Notes: generated from the letters alone by a model not told the origin. Positions 1-5,390 are shown, counted from the stretch's first letter. The stretch is DNA of 13,849 nt from Porticoccus sp. (GCA_002685455.1 NYXF01000107.1:1-13849); one strand, 5' to 3'. Made by a program: numbers and translations.

Positions 1-66
1 CGAATTGCTGTAGAGCATGATCCGAGGATGGTAGGTTTGATGCCTTCAACTAAAGGAACCCTATAG
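1..66 (+). CDS. C-terminal end of an unidentified protein (partial)
   Basis: Frame 1 is open from the window edge for 21 codons and stops at TAG (64-66). The last residues read DPRMVGLMPSTKGTL. The other two forward frames close within 20 bases. A hairpin starts at the stop codon, as expected at a gene end. The fragment is too short for me to assign a family; 21 open codons could also occur by chance. Confidence 0.4.
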   Translation, partial: RIAVEHDPRMVGLMPSTKGTL

Positions 67-78
67 AATAATAGGGTT
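57..78 (+). terminator. Hairpin at the stop codon of the partial gene
   Basis: AACCCTAT (57-64) pairs perfectly with ATAGGGTT (71-78) around a 6-base loop. The position, overlapping the TAG stop, suggests a transcription end. There is no clear T-tract after it (TATTAGCT follows), so it is at best a weak intrinsic terminator or an RNA 3'-end stabiliser. Confidence 0.3.
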
Positions 79-421
79 TATTAGCTCCATAAATTGGCTT
101 AAGGGTAGCACTTCAATTAATTAATCCATTAACCTTAAGTATATTTCAGCTAGATTACTGTAATGGATTATATGTCCAATTCAAAGACCACTATAGTGGA
201 ATTGATATCGTAAAAATAAATAACCAAATCGTTATCTTTTTTTCATACTCATATCTATTACCTTTATTAATCTAACTCCTAAATAGTCTTAATCTTATTG
301 GCTATATTTATAGACATCAAGTGAGTCTGTCCCTTAAGCGTTATAAAGAACAACGAAAATTGAAAACGCTTTGATTTGGAGATACTCTATAACTGATAGA
401 GATTCAACTCTGAGGTGTGTT
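67..421. other. Gene-free stretch with several inverted repeats
   Basis: No convincing gene is visible on either strand; the longest ATG ORF I traced on the + strand here is 16 codons (163-213). The stretch is AT-rich. It holds a 10-bp inverted repeat (TAATCCATTA 122-131 / TAATGGATTA 161-170), a 12-bp perfect palindrome (188-199), and a 7-bp inverted repeat (AAGCGTT 336-342 / AACGCTT 365-371). A TATAAA (342-347) could be a -10 element for the following gene, but no good -35 was found at the right distance. Confidence 0.5.
122..199. repeat. Inverted repeat and adjacent 12-bp palindrome
   Basis: TAATCCATTA (122-131) is the exact reverse complement of TAATGGATTA (161-170). Eighteen bases further on, CCACTATAGTGG (188-199) is a perfect palindrome. 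Palindromes of this size can be operators for dimeric regulators or remnants of mobile-element ends. Nothing else identifies the role. Confidence 0.4.
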
Positions 422-661
422 ATGGGAATAGTTTCATATCTTTTCTGTGTGCTCATTTGTTACTGCTGGCAAATGAAAGGTTTTTATCTAGAGCAAGAGC
501 TTTGGCATAATCTGGATGAGAAAAAATATACACAGATAGAAGCAGATTACTATCTCAATAGGCTTGAGACCGATAAACGACAGATGTGGTTATGGAGTTT
601 CATAGGTGGTTTTTATCTAATGGGTCCTGTTTATTTGCTAATCTTCAAGCTTTTTGAGTAA
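422..661 (+). CDS. Small two-helix membrane protein, 79 aa, unknown function
   Basis: The ATG at 422 is chosen because GAGG (411-414) lies 7 bases upstream. The frame stays open back to a TTG at 371, but that start has no SD. The protein starts MGIVSYLFCVLICYCW, a hydrophobic helix of about residues 2-17, then has a charged middle (about 25-52, rich in E, D and K) and a second hydrophobic segment, WSFIGGFYLMGPVYLLIFKLF, near the C-terminus. This suggests an inner-membrane protein with two spans. I do not recognise a family. It opens the run of small + strand genes. Confidence 0.6.
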   Translation: MGIVSYLFCVLICYCWQMKGFYLEQELWHNLDEKKYTQIEADYYLNRLETDKRQMWLWSFIGGFYLMGPVYLLIFKLFE

Positions 662-694
662 AAATATAAGAGTCTTAAAAAAGCAAAATATATA

Positions 695-1000
695 GTGGAT
701 GATTCTATGACATTTTTGGATGGCGAAAATGCAGCGAAGGAAGAAATTAGAATTCATGGATTTGATTTAGAGCTTTGGAATGAGTTTTTAAAACATCCAA
801 AAGATTTTAAGAAACTATTTAGTAAAGCCCTAGTTGATAAATCTGAGGAATTTATAGAAGGATATAAGAGTTATTGCAGCTCGTACGCGCTGTGGGCAGA
901 TACAATCTCCTATAGGGATAATTTACCATCATGGAGAACTCCATGGAAAAATGCACCTGAAGAGGAAAATGATGGGTCTAATGACGAAAAAAAAGATTAA
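695..1000 (+). CDS. Hypothetical soluble protein, about 101 aa
   Basis: The frame runs from GTG 695 to TAA 1000. The start is unsettled: GTG 695 has no SD, while ATG 707 (97 aa) has a weak TGGA 7 bases upstream. The protein has no membrane segment. It is rich in charged residues, with a Trp-containing stretch near residues 67-84 (ALWADTISYRDNLPSWRTPW) and a very acidic/basic tail (EEENDGSNDEKKD). I do not recognise a family. It lies 33 bases after the previous gene and 26 before the next, on the same strand, so all three are probably co-transcribed. Confidence 0.55.
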   Translation: MDDSMTFLDGENAAKEEIRIHGFDLELWNEFLKHPKDFKKLFSKALVDKSEEFIEGYKSYCSSYALWADTISYRDNLPSWRTPWKNAPEEENDGSNDEKKD

Positions 1001-1026
1001 GCAGTAACTTTGTTAGGAGGCATAGC

Positions 1027-1359
1027 GTGTTTGATAGCTTATTTATTTTCAATAAAGAAAGGTCGCCATTGCAGGCGCTGGGGTTTTATATTGTCTTTTT
1101 TTTCGCAGGTATAGCGATAGCTGTAGCTGTAGGTGCAATTTTTTCAATTAACTATGAATCTGGTTATTTAGCTGGACAAATTATAGCTTTCATCTATTGT
1201 ATTTTTATAGGATATTTAATACTTTCTGAAAAAGGTCAATTAAAAAGCGGGTATTCAATTTCAATTTTTATGATAGCAATTTTAGCTTACTTTTTTGGAT
1301 GTTTAGGTGGACTAGTTCCTGTTGCTTATTTATCCACAATTAAAAGTTTACGATTTTAG
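1027..1359 (+). CDS. Small integral membrane protein, 110 aa
   Basis: The start is GTG 1027, supported by a near-perfect SD, AGGAGG (1015-1020), six bases upstream. Hydrophobic segments lie at about residues 17-40, 47-67 and 78-105, giving three or four membrane spans. The N-terminus FNKERSPLQALGFYIV, with a conserved-looking ERSPLQA just before the first span, resembles a family of small hypothetical membrane proteins in gammaproteobacteria, but I know no function for it. It follows the preceding soluble ORF closely. Confidence 0.75.
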   Translation: MFDSLFIFNKERSPLQALGFYIVFFFAGIAIAVAVGAIFSINYESGYLAGQIIAFIYCIFIGYLILSEKGQLKSGYSISIFMIAILAYFFGCLGGLVPVAYLSTIKSLRF

Positions 1360-1398
1360 TAAATTGATTTTAACTAGAAAAAATAGGATTCACACGAA

Positions 1399-1794
1399 AT
1401 GAAAACATTAACTAAAATATTCATGTTGGTAATCGTGTTAATGTTCACGTCTTCCTCTTTTAGCGCATGGACTAAAGTGAAAAAAATTGATGATGGAACT
1501 GTCTATTATGTGGATTTTAAGAGTATTAAAAAACAAGGTGGATATTCTTATTTTTGGGCTTTATCCGATAGCCCGAAGGCATGCATACATGGTCATTTAT
1601 CTGGTAAAATCTATAAAAAAGTTGATTGTATGTTAATGCGTTATCAGGATTTACGTTTTATAAATTATAAGCAACCTATGGGTCTTGGCCCCGAGGATAG
1701 AGAGAGTTATTACAGTCCAAAAAATCATGATTGGAAATATCCTAAACCTAACTCATCATCAGAGGCAACTTTAAAGGCAGCCTGTGGTGAATAA
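1399..1794 (+). CDS. Secreted surface-adhesin E-like protein, 131 aa
   Basis: The ATG at 1399 has AGGA (1385-1388) 10 bases upstream. Residues 1-22 form a classic Sec signal peptide (MKTLTKIFMLVIVLMFTSSS then FSA, cleavage expected before W24). The mature part carries the layout of the surface-adhesin E family (PF16747 type): an initial W, then DDGTVYYVDFKSIKK, a Trp near the end of the first strand block (YSYFWALSD), a CMLMRYQDLRF block, then W-x-Y-P-x-P, S/E-rich residues and a C-terminal Cys (AACGE). C73 and C129 could form a disulfide; C62 would be extra. The family is named for a Haemophilus adhesin, but marine relatives have no known role, so adhesion here is only an inference. Confidence 0.7.
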   Translation: MKTLTKIFMLVIVLMFTSSSFSAWTKVKKIDDGTVYYVDFKSIKKQGGYSYFWALSDSPKACIHGHLSGKIYKKVDCMLMRYQDLRFINYKQPMGLGPEDRESYYSPKNHDWKYPKPNSSSEATLKAACGE

Positions 1795-1812
1795 TACACC
1801 AAGGAGTGCATT

Positions 1813-1863
1813 ATGTTCTTTACAGAAACTACTTCATTTATCCGTAATGAGGTAGACAGATGA
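1813..1863 (+). CDS. Tiny ORF, 16 aa, possible leader peptide
   Basis: The ATG at 1813 follows a strong AAGGAG (1801-1806) with 6-base spacing. It encodes MFFTETTSFIRNEVDR and ends TGA at 1861-1863, overlapping the ATG of the next ORF as ATGA. The strong SD and the overlap suggest it is translated and coupled to the downstream 46-residue membrane protein. It could also be a degraded gene start. There is no homology I can recognise. Confidence 0.4.
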   Translation: MFFTETTSFIRNEVDR

Positions 1864-2000
1864 TAATACGCATAATATCGGGGCTTATAGCAGCTAGTCT
1901 AGCCTTTCTTATTGGTGTGGGTGGTTATATTTTAGAAGTTTTAGGTATTCTTCTTCTAATTGGTTTTTTTATAGTTTGGTCTATAAATAGAAAAGATTAA
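1860..2000 (+). CDS. Small hydrophobic membrane protein, 46 aa
   Basis: The ATG at 1860 has GAGG (1849-1852) 7 bases upstream and overlaps the stop of the tiny ORF by ATGA. The protein starts MIIRIISGLIAASLAFLIG, then GGYILEVLGILLLIGFF, and ends in a basic/acidic SINRKD. It is hydrophobic from about residue 5 to 41, long enough for one kinked or two short spans, with a charged C-terminus. Its composition looks like a genuine small membrane protein rather than random sequence. The function is unknown. Confidence 0.6.
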   Translation: MIIRIISGLIAASLAFLIGVGGYILEVLGILLLIGFFIVWSINRKD

Positions 2001-2039
2001 AGATAGATACAAATCTGCTCCTGATAATTTGTAATCTTT
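1992..2039 (+). terminator. Hairpin after the small membrane gene
   Basis: AAAGATTA (1992-1999) is complementary to TAATCTTT (2032-2039), and inside it ACAAAT (2009-2014) pairs with ATTTGT (2027-2032). The two stems share one base. The hairpin overlaps the stop codon region of the 46-residue gene and ends in a short T-run (CTTTG). The stem is AT-rich and the T-tract is poor, so this is only a weak terminator candidate. Confidence 0.25.
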
Positions 2040-2070
2040 GTAACAATATACAAAAAAGGATCAATTAGAA

Positions 2071-2873
2071 ATGAAAACACAAATAAAATCTGCACTACTT
2101 CTGCTGTTAGCTTCTACATACATAAATTTAGCTCTTGCTGGTGGCGAAAAAATACGTTAGCTCAAATATTCCAACTGCTACTTCTTCAACAGCTTTCTCA
2201 TCTAATACAGCTATATCACAAAATATAAAATTAAGTGAAAAGTTTAAGGGTTTTGCTTTAGAGTTTTCTGGTGGATACCAAGATACTGATAGCAATGGAG
2301 ACAGTTCTCCCAAAGTTAACGGTGTTTCACAAACAAGTGTCACCACATCAGGTTTTGATGATTCAGATAGCATTTATGGAATAGGCGGGAGCTACAACTT
2401 TGCCATCAGCAAAAAATACCTGCTAGGTATCGGTTTTGATTATAACCTTAATGATATTGATATAGTAAAAAAGTAAAGCTACTGCTCATGTTGAGGATGG
2501 TTTAACCATTGACTGGAATAAATACGAACTTAAAGACCTCTTTAGTGTATACATTAAACCGCAACTAGTTATTGATGAAGATAAGCTAATCTATGCCAAG
2601 CTGGGTTACGTAAGTGCTGACTTATCAATTATGAGCGGTGATTCCGAGTACGTCTCTTCATCAAACGAGAGTATGCATGGGTACACAGTTGGGGCGGGCT
2701 ATAAACAAGCATTCAGTCAATCTTTTTTTGGGTTTTTTGAAGTCAATTACACACAGTTTACAGAAGAATCAGCACTCGCAAATTATACTAATTTTGGCGG
2801 CGATTACGTCCAAAGTTCTGATCTCGATATAGATTTATACGCTGTCAAAGTTGGTATAGGTTATCAATTTTAA
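2071..2873 (+). pseudogene. Outer-membrane beta-barrel protein gene with two +1 frameshifts
   Basis: The ATG at 2071 (AAGGA 2056-2060 upstream) encodes a Sec signal peptide (MKTQIKSALLLLLAST... ALAGGEK), but the frame stops at TAG 2158-2160. The mature protein continues in the next frame (KYVSSNIPTATSS...) to TAA 2474-2476, then again in the next frame (SKATAHVEDGLTIDW...) to TAA 2871-2873. Both shifts lie at runs of six A (2147-2152 and 2467-2472). Removing one A from each gives a continuous 266-residue protein: signal peptide, alternating beta-strands (FALEFSGGYQD, YGIGGSYNFAI, YLLGIGFDYNL, FSVYIKPQL, YTVGAGYKQAF, FFGFFEVNYTQF) and a C-terminal LYAVKVGIGYQF ending in Phe, the usual signal for BAM-dependent outer-membrane insertion. 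It fits the general 8-strand OMP beta-barrel family. It may be a true pseudogene, a gene expressed by slippage at the A-runs, or an artefact of base calling. Confidence 0.8.
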
Positions 2874-2957
2874 ATTTTAACTTGTTGGTGAGGCTTCAGT
2901 GGATGCTCGATCCTTTTATTTAACTCGACCTCTCAACATCCTGCTGTTATTTTCATA

Positions 2958-2982
2958 CTTCTGTTATATTTAACAGGGCATT
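2958..2982. repeat. Diverged intergenic repeat, copy 1
   Basis: The 25 bases here, with core ACAGGGCATT (2973-2982), match 4513-4537 at 21 of 25 positions, and all four differences are transitions. The 9-mer GATAATCTT follows in both copies (3010-3018 and 4540-4548), but the spacing differs: 27 bases here and 2 in the other copy, as if 25 bases had been lost or gained. Both copies lie between genes of the accessory block. Confidence 0.4.
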
Positions 2983-3020
2983 TAACTGGTCTGCTTCTGA
3001 CTTTGGTGGGATAATCTTTT

Positions 3021-3042
3021 CAATAACGATAAGTTGTTATTG
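3021..3042. repeat. Short hairpin ahead of the 143-aa gene
   Basis: CAATAAC (3021-3027) pairs with GTTATTG (3036-3042) around an 8-base loop. It lies 60 bases before the start codon at 3103 and may sit in the leader or be an operator. There is no T-tract on either side. Role unknown. Confidence 0.3.
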
Positions 3043-3102
3043 CTATTACTACCTTATTATAATCTTCCTCTACTGGCTCTAAAACTTAAGGGGTTTTATA
3101 TC

Positions 3103-3534
3103 ATGTTTGATAAAATAAAAAATAAGTCAAAAGATTTAAATGATTCTATTAAAGAGAAAGTAGGCGAGTTGGGTGGTAAAGCTACGTCACTTTTGGGTGA
3201 TGGGTTATCTGAAATTAACGGGCTTAAACCTGTATTGGAAAAATCAGGATTTATAATAGGTGACGTTTTTTTTGGCTTATCATTTCCACCCAAAATCGGC
3301 ATCATCGTTGAGCAAAAAGCTGGTGGAGTCAAAAACCTTGATAATCTCTCTGATAATGAAAACTTATCTAAGCTTCAGTCAGCAATAATTTCCTCTATAC
3401 AAAAAGTTTATAAAATGAATGAGATGGTAGAAAACCATGATCACACCATTGGTCAGATTGAAATTGAAATGGGCCTACCACCAGGTATTAAAGTGCATTT
3501 AAATTCCAAAGAATCAAGGGCATTTGCTTCTTAA
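3103..3534 (+). CDS. Amphipathic hypothetical protein, 143 aa
   Basis: ATG 3103 is preferred over the open frame reaching back to 3034 because TAAGGGG (3087-3093) lies 9 bases upstream, and the extra N-terminal residues (LLLLLPYYNLP) look like translated intergenic DNA. The protein begins FDKIKNKSKDLNDSIKEKVG, an amphipathic lysine-rich helix, then GGKATSLLGDGLSEINGLKPVLEKSGF, followed by a hydrophobic beta-like part (IIGDVFFGLSFPPKIGIIVEQ) and a helix ending in MNEMVENHDHTIGQIEIEMGLPPGIKVHL. The PP-x-I/V pattern occurs twice (FPPKIGI and LPPGIKV). There is no signal peptide or clear membrane span. I do not recognise a named family. Confidence 0.7.
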   Translation: MFDKIKNKSKDLNDSIKEKVGELGGKATSLLGDGLSEINGLKPVLEKSGFIIGDVFFGLSFPPKIGIIVEQKAGGVKNLDNLSDNENLSKLQSAIISSIQKVYKMNEMVENHDHTIGQIEIEMGLPPGIKVHLNSKESRAFAS

Positions 3535-3545
3535 ATAAAACTTCT

Positions 3546-3585
3546 AAAAGTAGCCTAAATTTATCCCACGGGAGGAGCTTTTTTT
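3546..3585 (+). terminator. Possible weak intrinsic terminator
   Basis: AAAAG (3546-3550) can pair with CTTTT at the start of a seven-T run (3579-3585), and CC (3554-3555) with GG. The long T-run just after GGAGC and the place, 12 to 50 bases after the stop of the 143-aa gene, suit a terminator. The stem is short and imperfect. Confidence 0.3.
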
Positions 3586-3814
3586 ATATGCATAGCTGGA
3601 TTCCTCAATCATAAATACGGTTAGTATTATGCATGCATTAATCATTTAACACCTGATTCATAAATATAAATCCGTGGTAAAATTGTTAAGGGAGCGAGGG
3701 AGGTTGTTCCATAAGCTGATTATATATAGCACCCCCCCATACATAAAACAGCTGAATTTGAAAAAACTTATTATTAGGGTAATCTGTTTAAAAAAGGAAT
3801 AAGGATTCTCCGTA

Positions 3815-3874
3815 ATGAAAACACTAATAACCACACTTTCTTTTATCACTTCTATCGCCTCCAAGTTGGAGTAA
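3815..3874 (+). pseudogene. Out-of-frame signal-peptide start of the YwqK-type protein
   Basis: ATG 3815 has AAGGA (3801-3805) 9 bases upstream and encodes MKTLITTLSFITSIASKLE, then TAA at 3872-3874. Removing one T from 3837-3839 joins the first seven codons to the frame of the following gene, giving MKTLITT followed by LLLSLLSPPSWSKT and then MRDLVQRDG. That is a textbook signal peptide of the kind normally carried by this protein family. The restored gene would be 135 residues. As it stands, the ORF could act only as a short leader. Confidence 0.65.
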
Positions 3875-3878
3875 GACT

Positions 3879-4223
3879 ATGCGTGATTTGGTGCAACGTG
3901 ATGGTATTTACTATAAGAAATCTTCTGATGTTCCCTTTTCTGGAAAGGTAACTGAGTCACATAAAGGTTTAATAACGAATGGTAAAAAAGAGGGTGAGTG
4001 GAGTCGTTACTTCGTTGGCGGTCAGTTGCATTACAAAGGTAACTACAAGAATGGCAAGATGGAAGGTGAGTGGATTACTTACCACCGTAAAGGTCAGTTA
4101 AATTCCAAAGGTAACTACAAGAATGGCAAGATGGAAGGTGACTGGGTTGTTTACAGTGGGAACGGAATTCCATATAAATCAAAAACAGGAACCTTCAAGA
4201 ACGGAGTGAAGATTAGTGACTGA
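3879..4223 (+). CDS. YwqK/MORN-type repeat protein lacking its in-frame signal peptide, 114 aa
   Basis: The start is ATG 3879, with GGAG (3868-3871) 7 bases upstream, so the open part could be translated on its own. The protein begins MRDLVQRDGIYYKKSSDVPFSGKV, then has repeats of the form G-x-L-x-x-K-G-N-Y-K-N-G-K-x-E-G-x-W-x-x-Y at about residues 44-68 and 68-92, and ends TGTFKNGVKISD. This is the MORN-like pattern of the toxin-antitoxin-annotated YwqK family, common as exported proteins in marine gammaproteobacteria. The antitoxin label is inherited from one Bacillus member and is not supported here: no toxin gene is adjacent. The usual secretion signal is present upstream but out of frame by one base (3815-3874). 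Function unknown. Confidence 0.8.
   Translation: MRDLVQRDGIYYKKSSDVPFSGKVTESHKGLITNGKKEGEWSRYFVGGQLHYKGNYKNGKMEGEWITYHRKGQLNSKGNYKNGKMEGDWVVYSGNGIPYKSKTGTFKNGVKISD
4034..4141 (+). repeat. 72-bp internal repeat in the YwqK-type gene
   Basis: The 36 bases at 4034-4069 recur without change at 4106-4141, a period of 72 bases (24 residues). They encode the KGNYKNGKMEG core of two successive MORN-like repeats. Exact nucleotide identity implies recent duplication or gene conversion between repeats. Confidence 0.85.
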
Positions 4224-4243
4224 CAGACTAATCACACAACAAG

Positions 4244-4441
4244 TTATTTATTCCAAATAGTAAATTTTTTGAATAATGTGTAGTTGATTCCAGCAAAAAT
4301 TAAGGATGTTCCTCCTAGAAGTTTAATACCTCCTTCTAAAATTGTATAAAAGCTAGTTGGATTAGAGAATATTGCAATAATAAAAAAAAACATAAATAAA
4401 GTATAATTAAGGTTAATGATTAACTTCAGCTTCTCCATCAT
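4244..4441 (-). CDS. Small membrane protein, 65 aa, unknown function
   Basis: On the - strand the start is ATG 4441 (or 4438, the next codon), with AGGA (4451-4454 on +) 9 bases upstream. The protein has two hydrophobic segments, about residues 13-27 (TLFMFFFIIAIF) and 38-56 (GIKLLGGTSLIFAGINYTLF), and a short basic N-terminus. It is convergent with the YwqK-type gene, 20 bases apart. There is no recognisable family. The SD and the two-span profile make it more likely real than chance, but it is short. Confidence 0.5.
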   Translation of the reverse strand: MMEKLKLIINLNYTLFMFFFIIAIFSNPTSFYTILEGGIKLLGGTSLIFAGINYTLFKKFTIWNK

Positions 4442-4512
4442 AGTTTATTGTCCTGTGGGCGTAGTTTGATTAGTTTTCAACTGAATAACATTACCCTACT
4501 TTCAGCCTTAAG

Positions 4513-4537
4513 CTTCTATCGTATTTGACAGGGCATT
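4513..4537. repeat. Diverged intergenic repeat, copy 2
   Basis: This matches 2958-2982 at 21 of 25 positions with only transitions, and is followed 2 bases later by GATAATCTT. It contains TTGACA (4525-4530), but no -10 element sits at a suitable distance, so I do not call a promoter. Confidence 0.4.
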
Positions 4538-4603
4538 GTGATAATCTTCGTTTAATTTTTATAGGATAAGCTCTAGAATATCTGTAGGTAGTTTTGTTTT
4601 TTA

Positions 4604-4631
4604 TTGAAACATAGGGTGGTAATTTCATAAT
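4604..4631 (+). promoter_or_regulatory. Candidate sigma-70-type promoter of hisHA
   Basis: TTGAAA (4604-4609) and CATAAT (4626-4631) are separated by 16 bases, each one base from consensus. Transcription would begin near 4638, giving a leader of about 70 bases before hisH at 4707. The -10 element overlaps the first copy of a 12-bp tandem duplication. In AT-rich DNA such matches occur by chance, hence moderate confidence. Confidence 0.4.
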
Positions 4632-4652
4632 CTGTGGCTAAATCTGTGGCTA
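4629..4652. repeat. Perfect 12-bp tandem duplication ahead of hisH
   Basis: AATCTGTGGCTA occurs at 4629-4640 and again, directly adjacent, at 4641-4652. It spans the end of the candidate -10 element and the likely start point of the hisHA transcript. It could be a two-site operator, or a recent slippage duplication with no function. Confidence 0.75.
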
Positions 4653-4706
4653 AAACACGATTATACATCATACATAAAATAGTAAAACCCAGGAAATACA
4701 AGGCTT

Positions 4707-5360
4707 ATGAGTCAATATGAACAGCTGATTGCAGTGCTTGATTATGGAATGGGTAATTTGCATTCTGTGTCTAAAGCTCTGGAGAGGGTTGCACCAAAAG
4801 CTAAGGTTATAATCACGCAAAACCGAAAAGATATAATTGATGCGGATAGATTAGTTTTTCCAGGAGTTGGTGCCATAAAGGACTGTATGTCTAATATTAG
4901 AGGTCTTGGATTTGATAAATTAATTATTGAAGCTATCACCAGAAAACCAGTTCTAGGCATTTGTTTGGGAATGCAAGCCTTGCTTCAAGGTAGTGAAGAA
5001 AACAATGGGATCAGTTGTCTGGGTGTTTTTCAAGGTAACGCTAAATTTTTTAGTCAGGAAATAAAAAATGGGGGTAATGAAAGGCTAAAAGTACCTCATA
5101 TGGGTTGGAATCAAGTTCACCAAGAAAATGACCACCCAATCTGGCACGGAATAGAGCAGAATGAGCATTTTTATTTTGTGCATAGCTATTTTGCCGCAAA
5201 CTGCTCACGAGAAAATATAACTGGGTGTACTGACTATTCAATTAACTTTGCTTCAGCATTAGCATCCAAAAATTTATTTGCAGTACAATTTCACCCTGAA
5301 AAAAGTCACTCAGCTGGACTTCAATTACTTGAAAATTTCATAAGCTGGGATGGATCCTAA
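4707..5360 (+). CDS. hisH: Imidazole glycerol phosphate synthase, glutamine amidotransferase subunit HisH
   Basis: HisH hydrolyses glutamine and channels ammonia to HisF, which converts PRFAR to imidazole glycerol phosphate and AICAR in the histidine pathway (cytosol). At 217 residues it is slightly longer than usual. The start motif VLDYGMGNLHSV (11-22) binds at the HisF interface side. The oxyanion strand precedes FPGVGA (51-56). The nucleophile C86 lies in GICLGMQ. PHMGWN (130-135), YFVHSYF (156-162) and the H196/E198 pair in QFHPEKS complete the triad. All catalytic residues are present. ATG 4707 has CAGGA 12 bases and CAAGG 3 bases upstream, neither ideally spaced, but the protein start agrees with the family apart from a few extra residues. 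hisA follows after 30 bases. The partner hisF is not in this window. Confidence 0.96.
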   Translation: MSQYEQLIAVLDYGMGNLHSVSKALERVAPKAKVIITQNRKDIIDADRLVFPGVGAIKDCMSNIRGLGFDKLIIEAITRKPVLGICLGMQALLQGSEENNGISCLGVFQGNAKFFSQEIKNGGNERLKVPHMGWNQVHQENDHPIWHGIEQNEHFYFVHSYFAANCSRENITGCTDYSINFASALASKNLFAVQFHPEKSHSAGLQLLENFISWDGS

Positions 5361-5390
5361 TTACAACAAACTAAATAGTAGGAATATTTT

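Noticed and set aside
371..421. TTG start at 371 for the first small membrane protein
   Set aside because: There is no SD before it, while ATG 422 has GAGG at good spacing and gives a clean hydrophobic N-terminus.
2128..2373. 81-aa - strand ORF opposite the barrel gene
   Set aside because: The + strand frame encodes recognisable beta-strands following a signal peptide; this is its antisense shadow.
3034..3102. N-terminal extension of the 143-aa protein to 3034
   Set aside because: The added residues look like translated intergenic DNA, and the extension overlaps a hairpin; ATG 3103 has a good SD.
3629..3638. ATGCATGCAT palindrome in the gap before the YwqK-type gene
   Set aside because: It is a simple self-complementary alternating sequence with no partner or context to support a function.
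3658..3864. 68-aa - strand ORF with a cysteine-containing middle
   Set aside because: It lies antisense across the intergenic region and the signal-peptide start of the YwqK-type gene and looks like a shadow.
3879..4441. YwqK-type gene and convergent small membrane gene as a toxin-antitoxin pair
   Set aside because: They are on opposite strands, there is no toxin-like domain, and the antitoxin label of the YwqK family is weak for signal-peptide members.
4525..4545. TTGACA followed by GATAAT as a promoter
   Set aside because: The two elements are only 9 bases apart, too close for a sigma-70 promoter.
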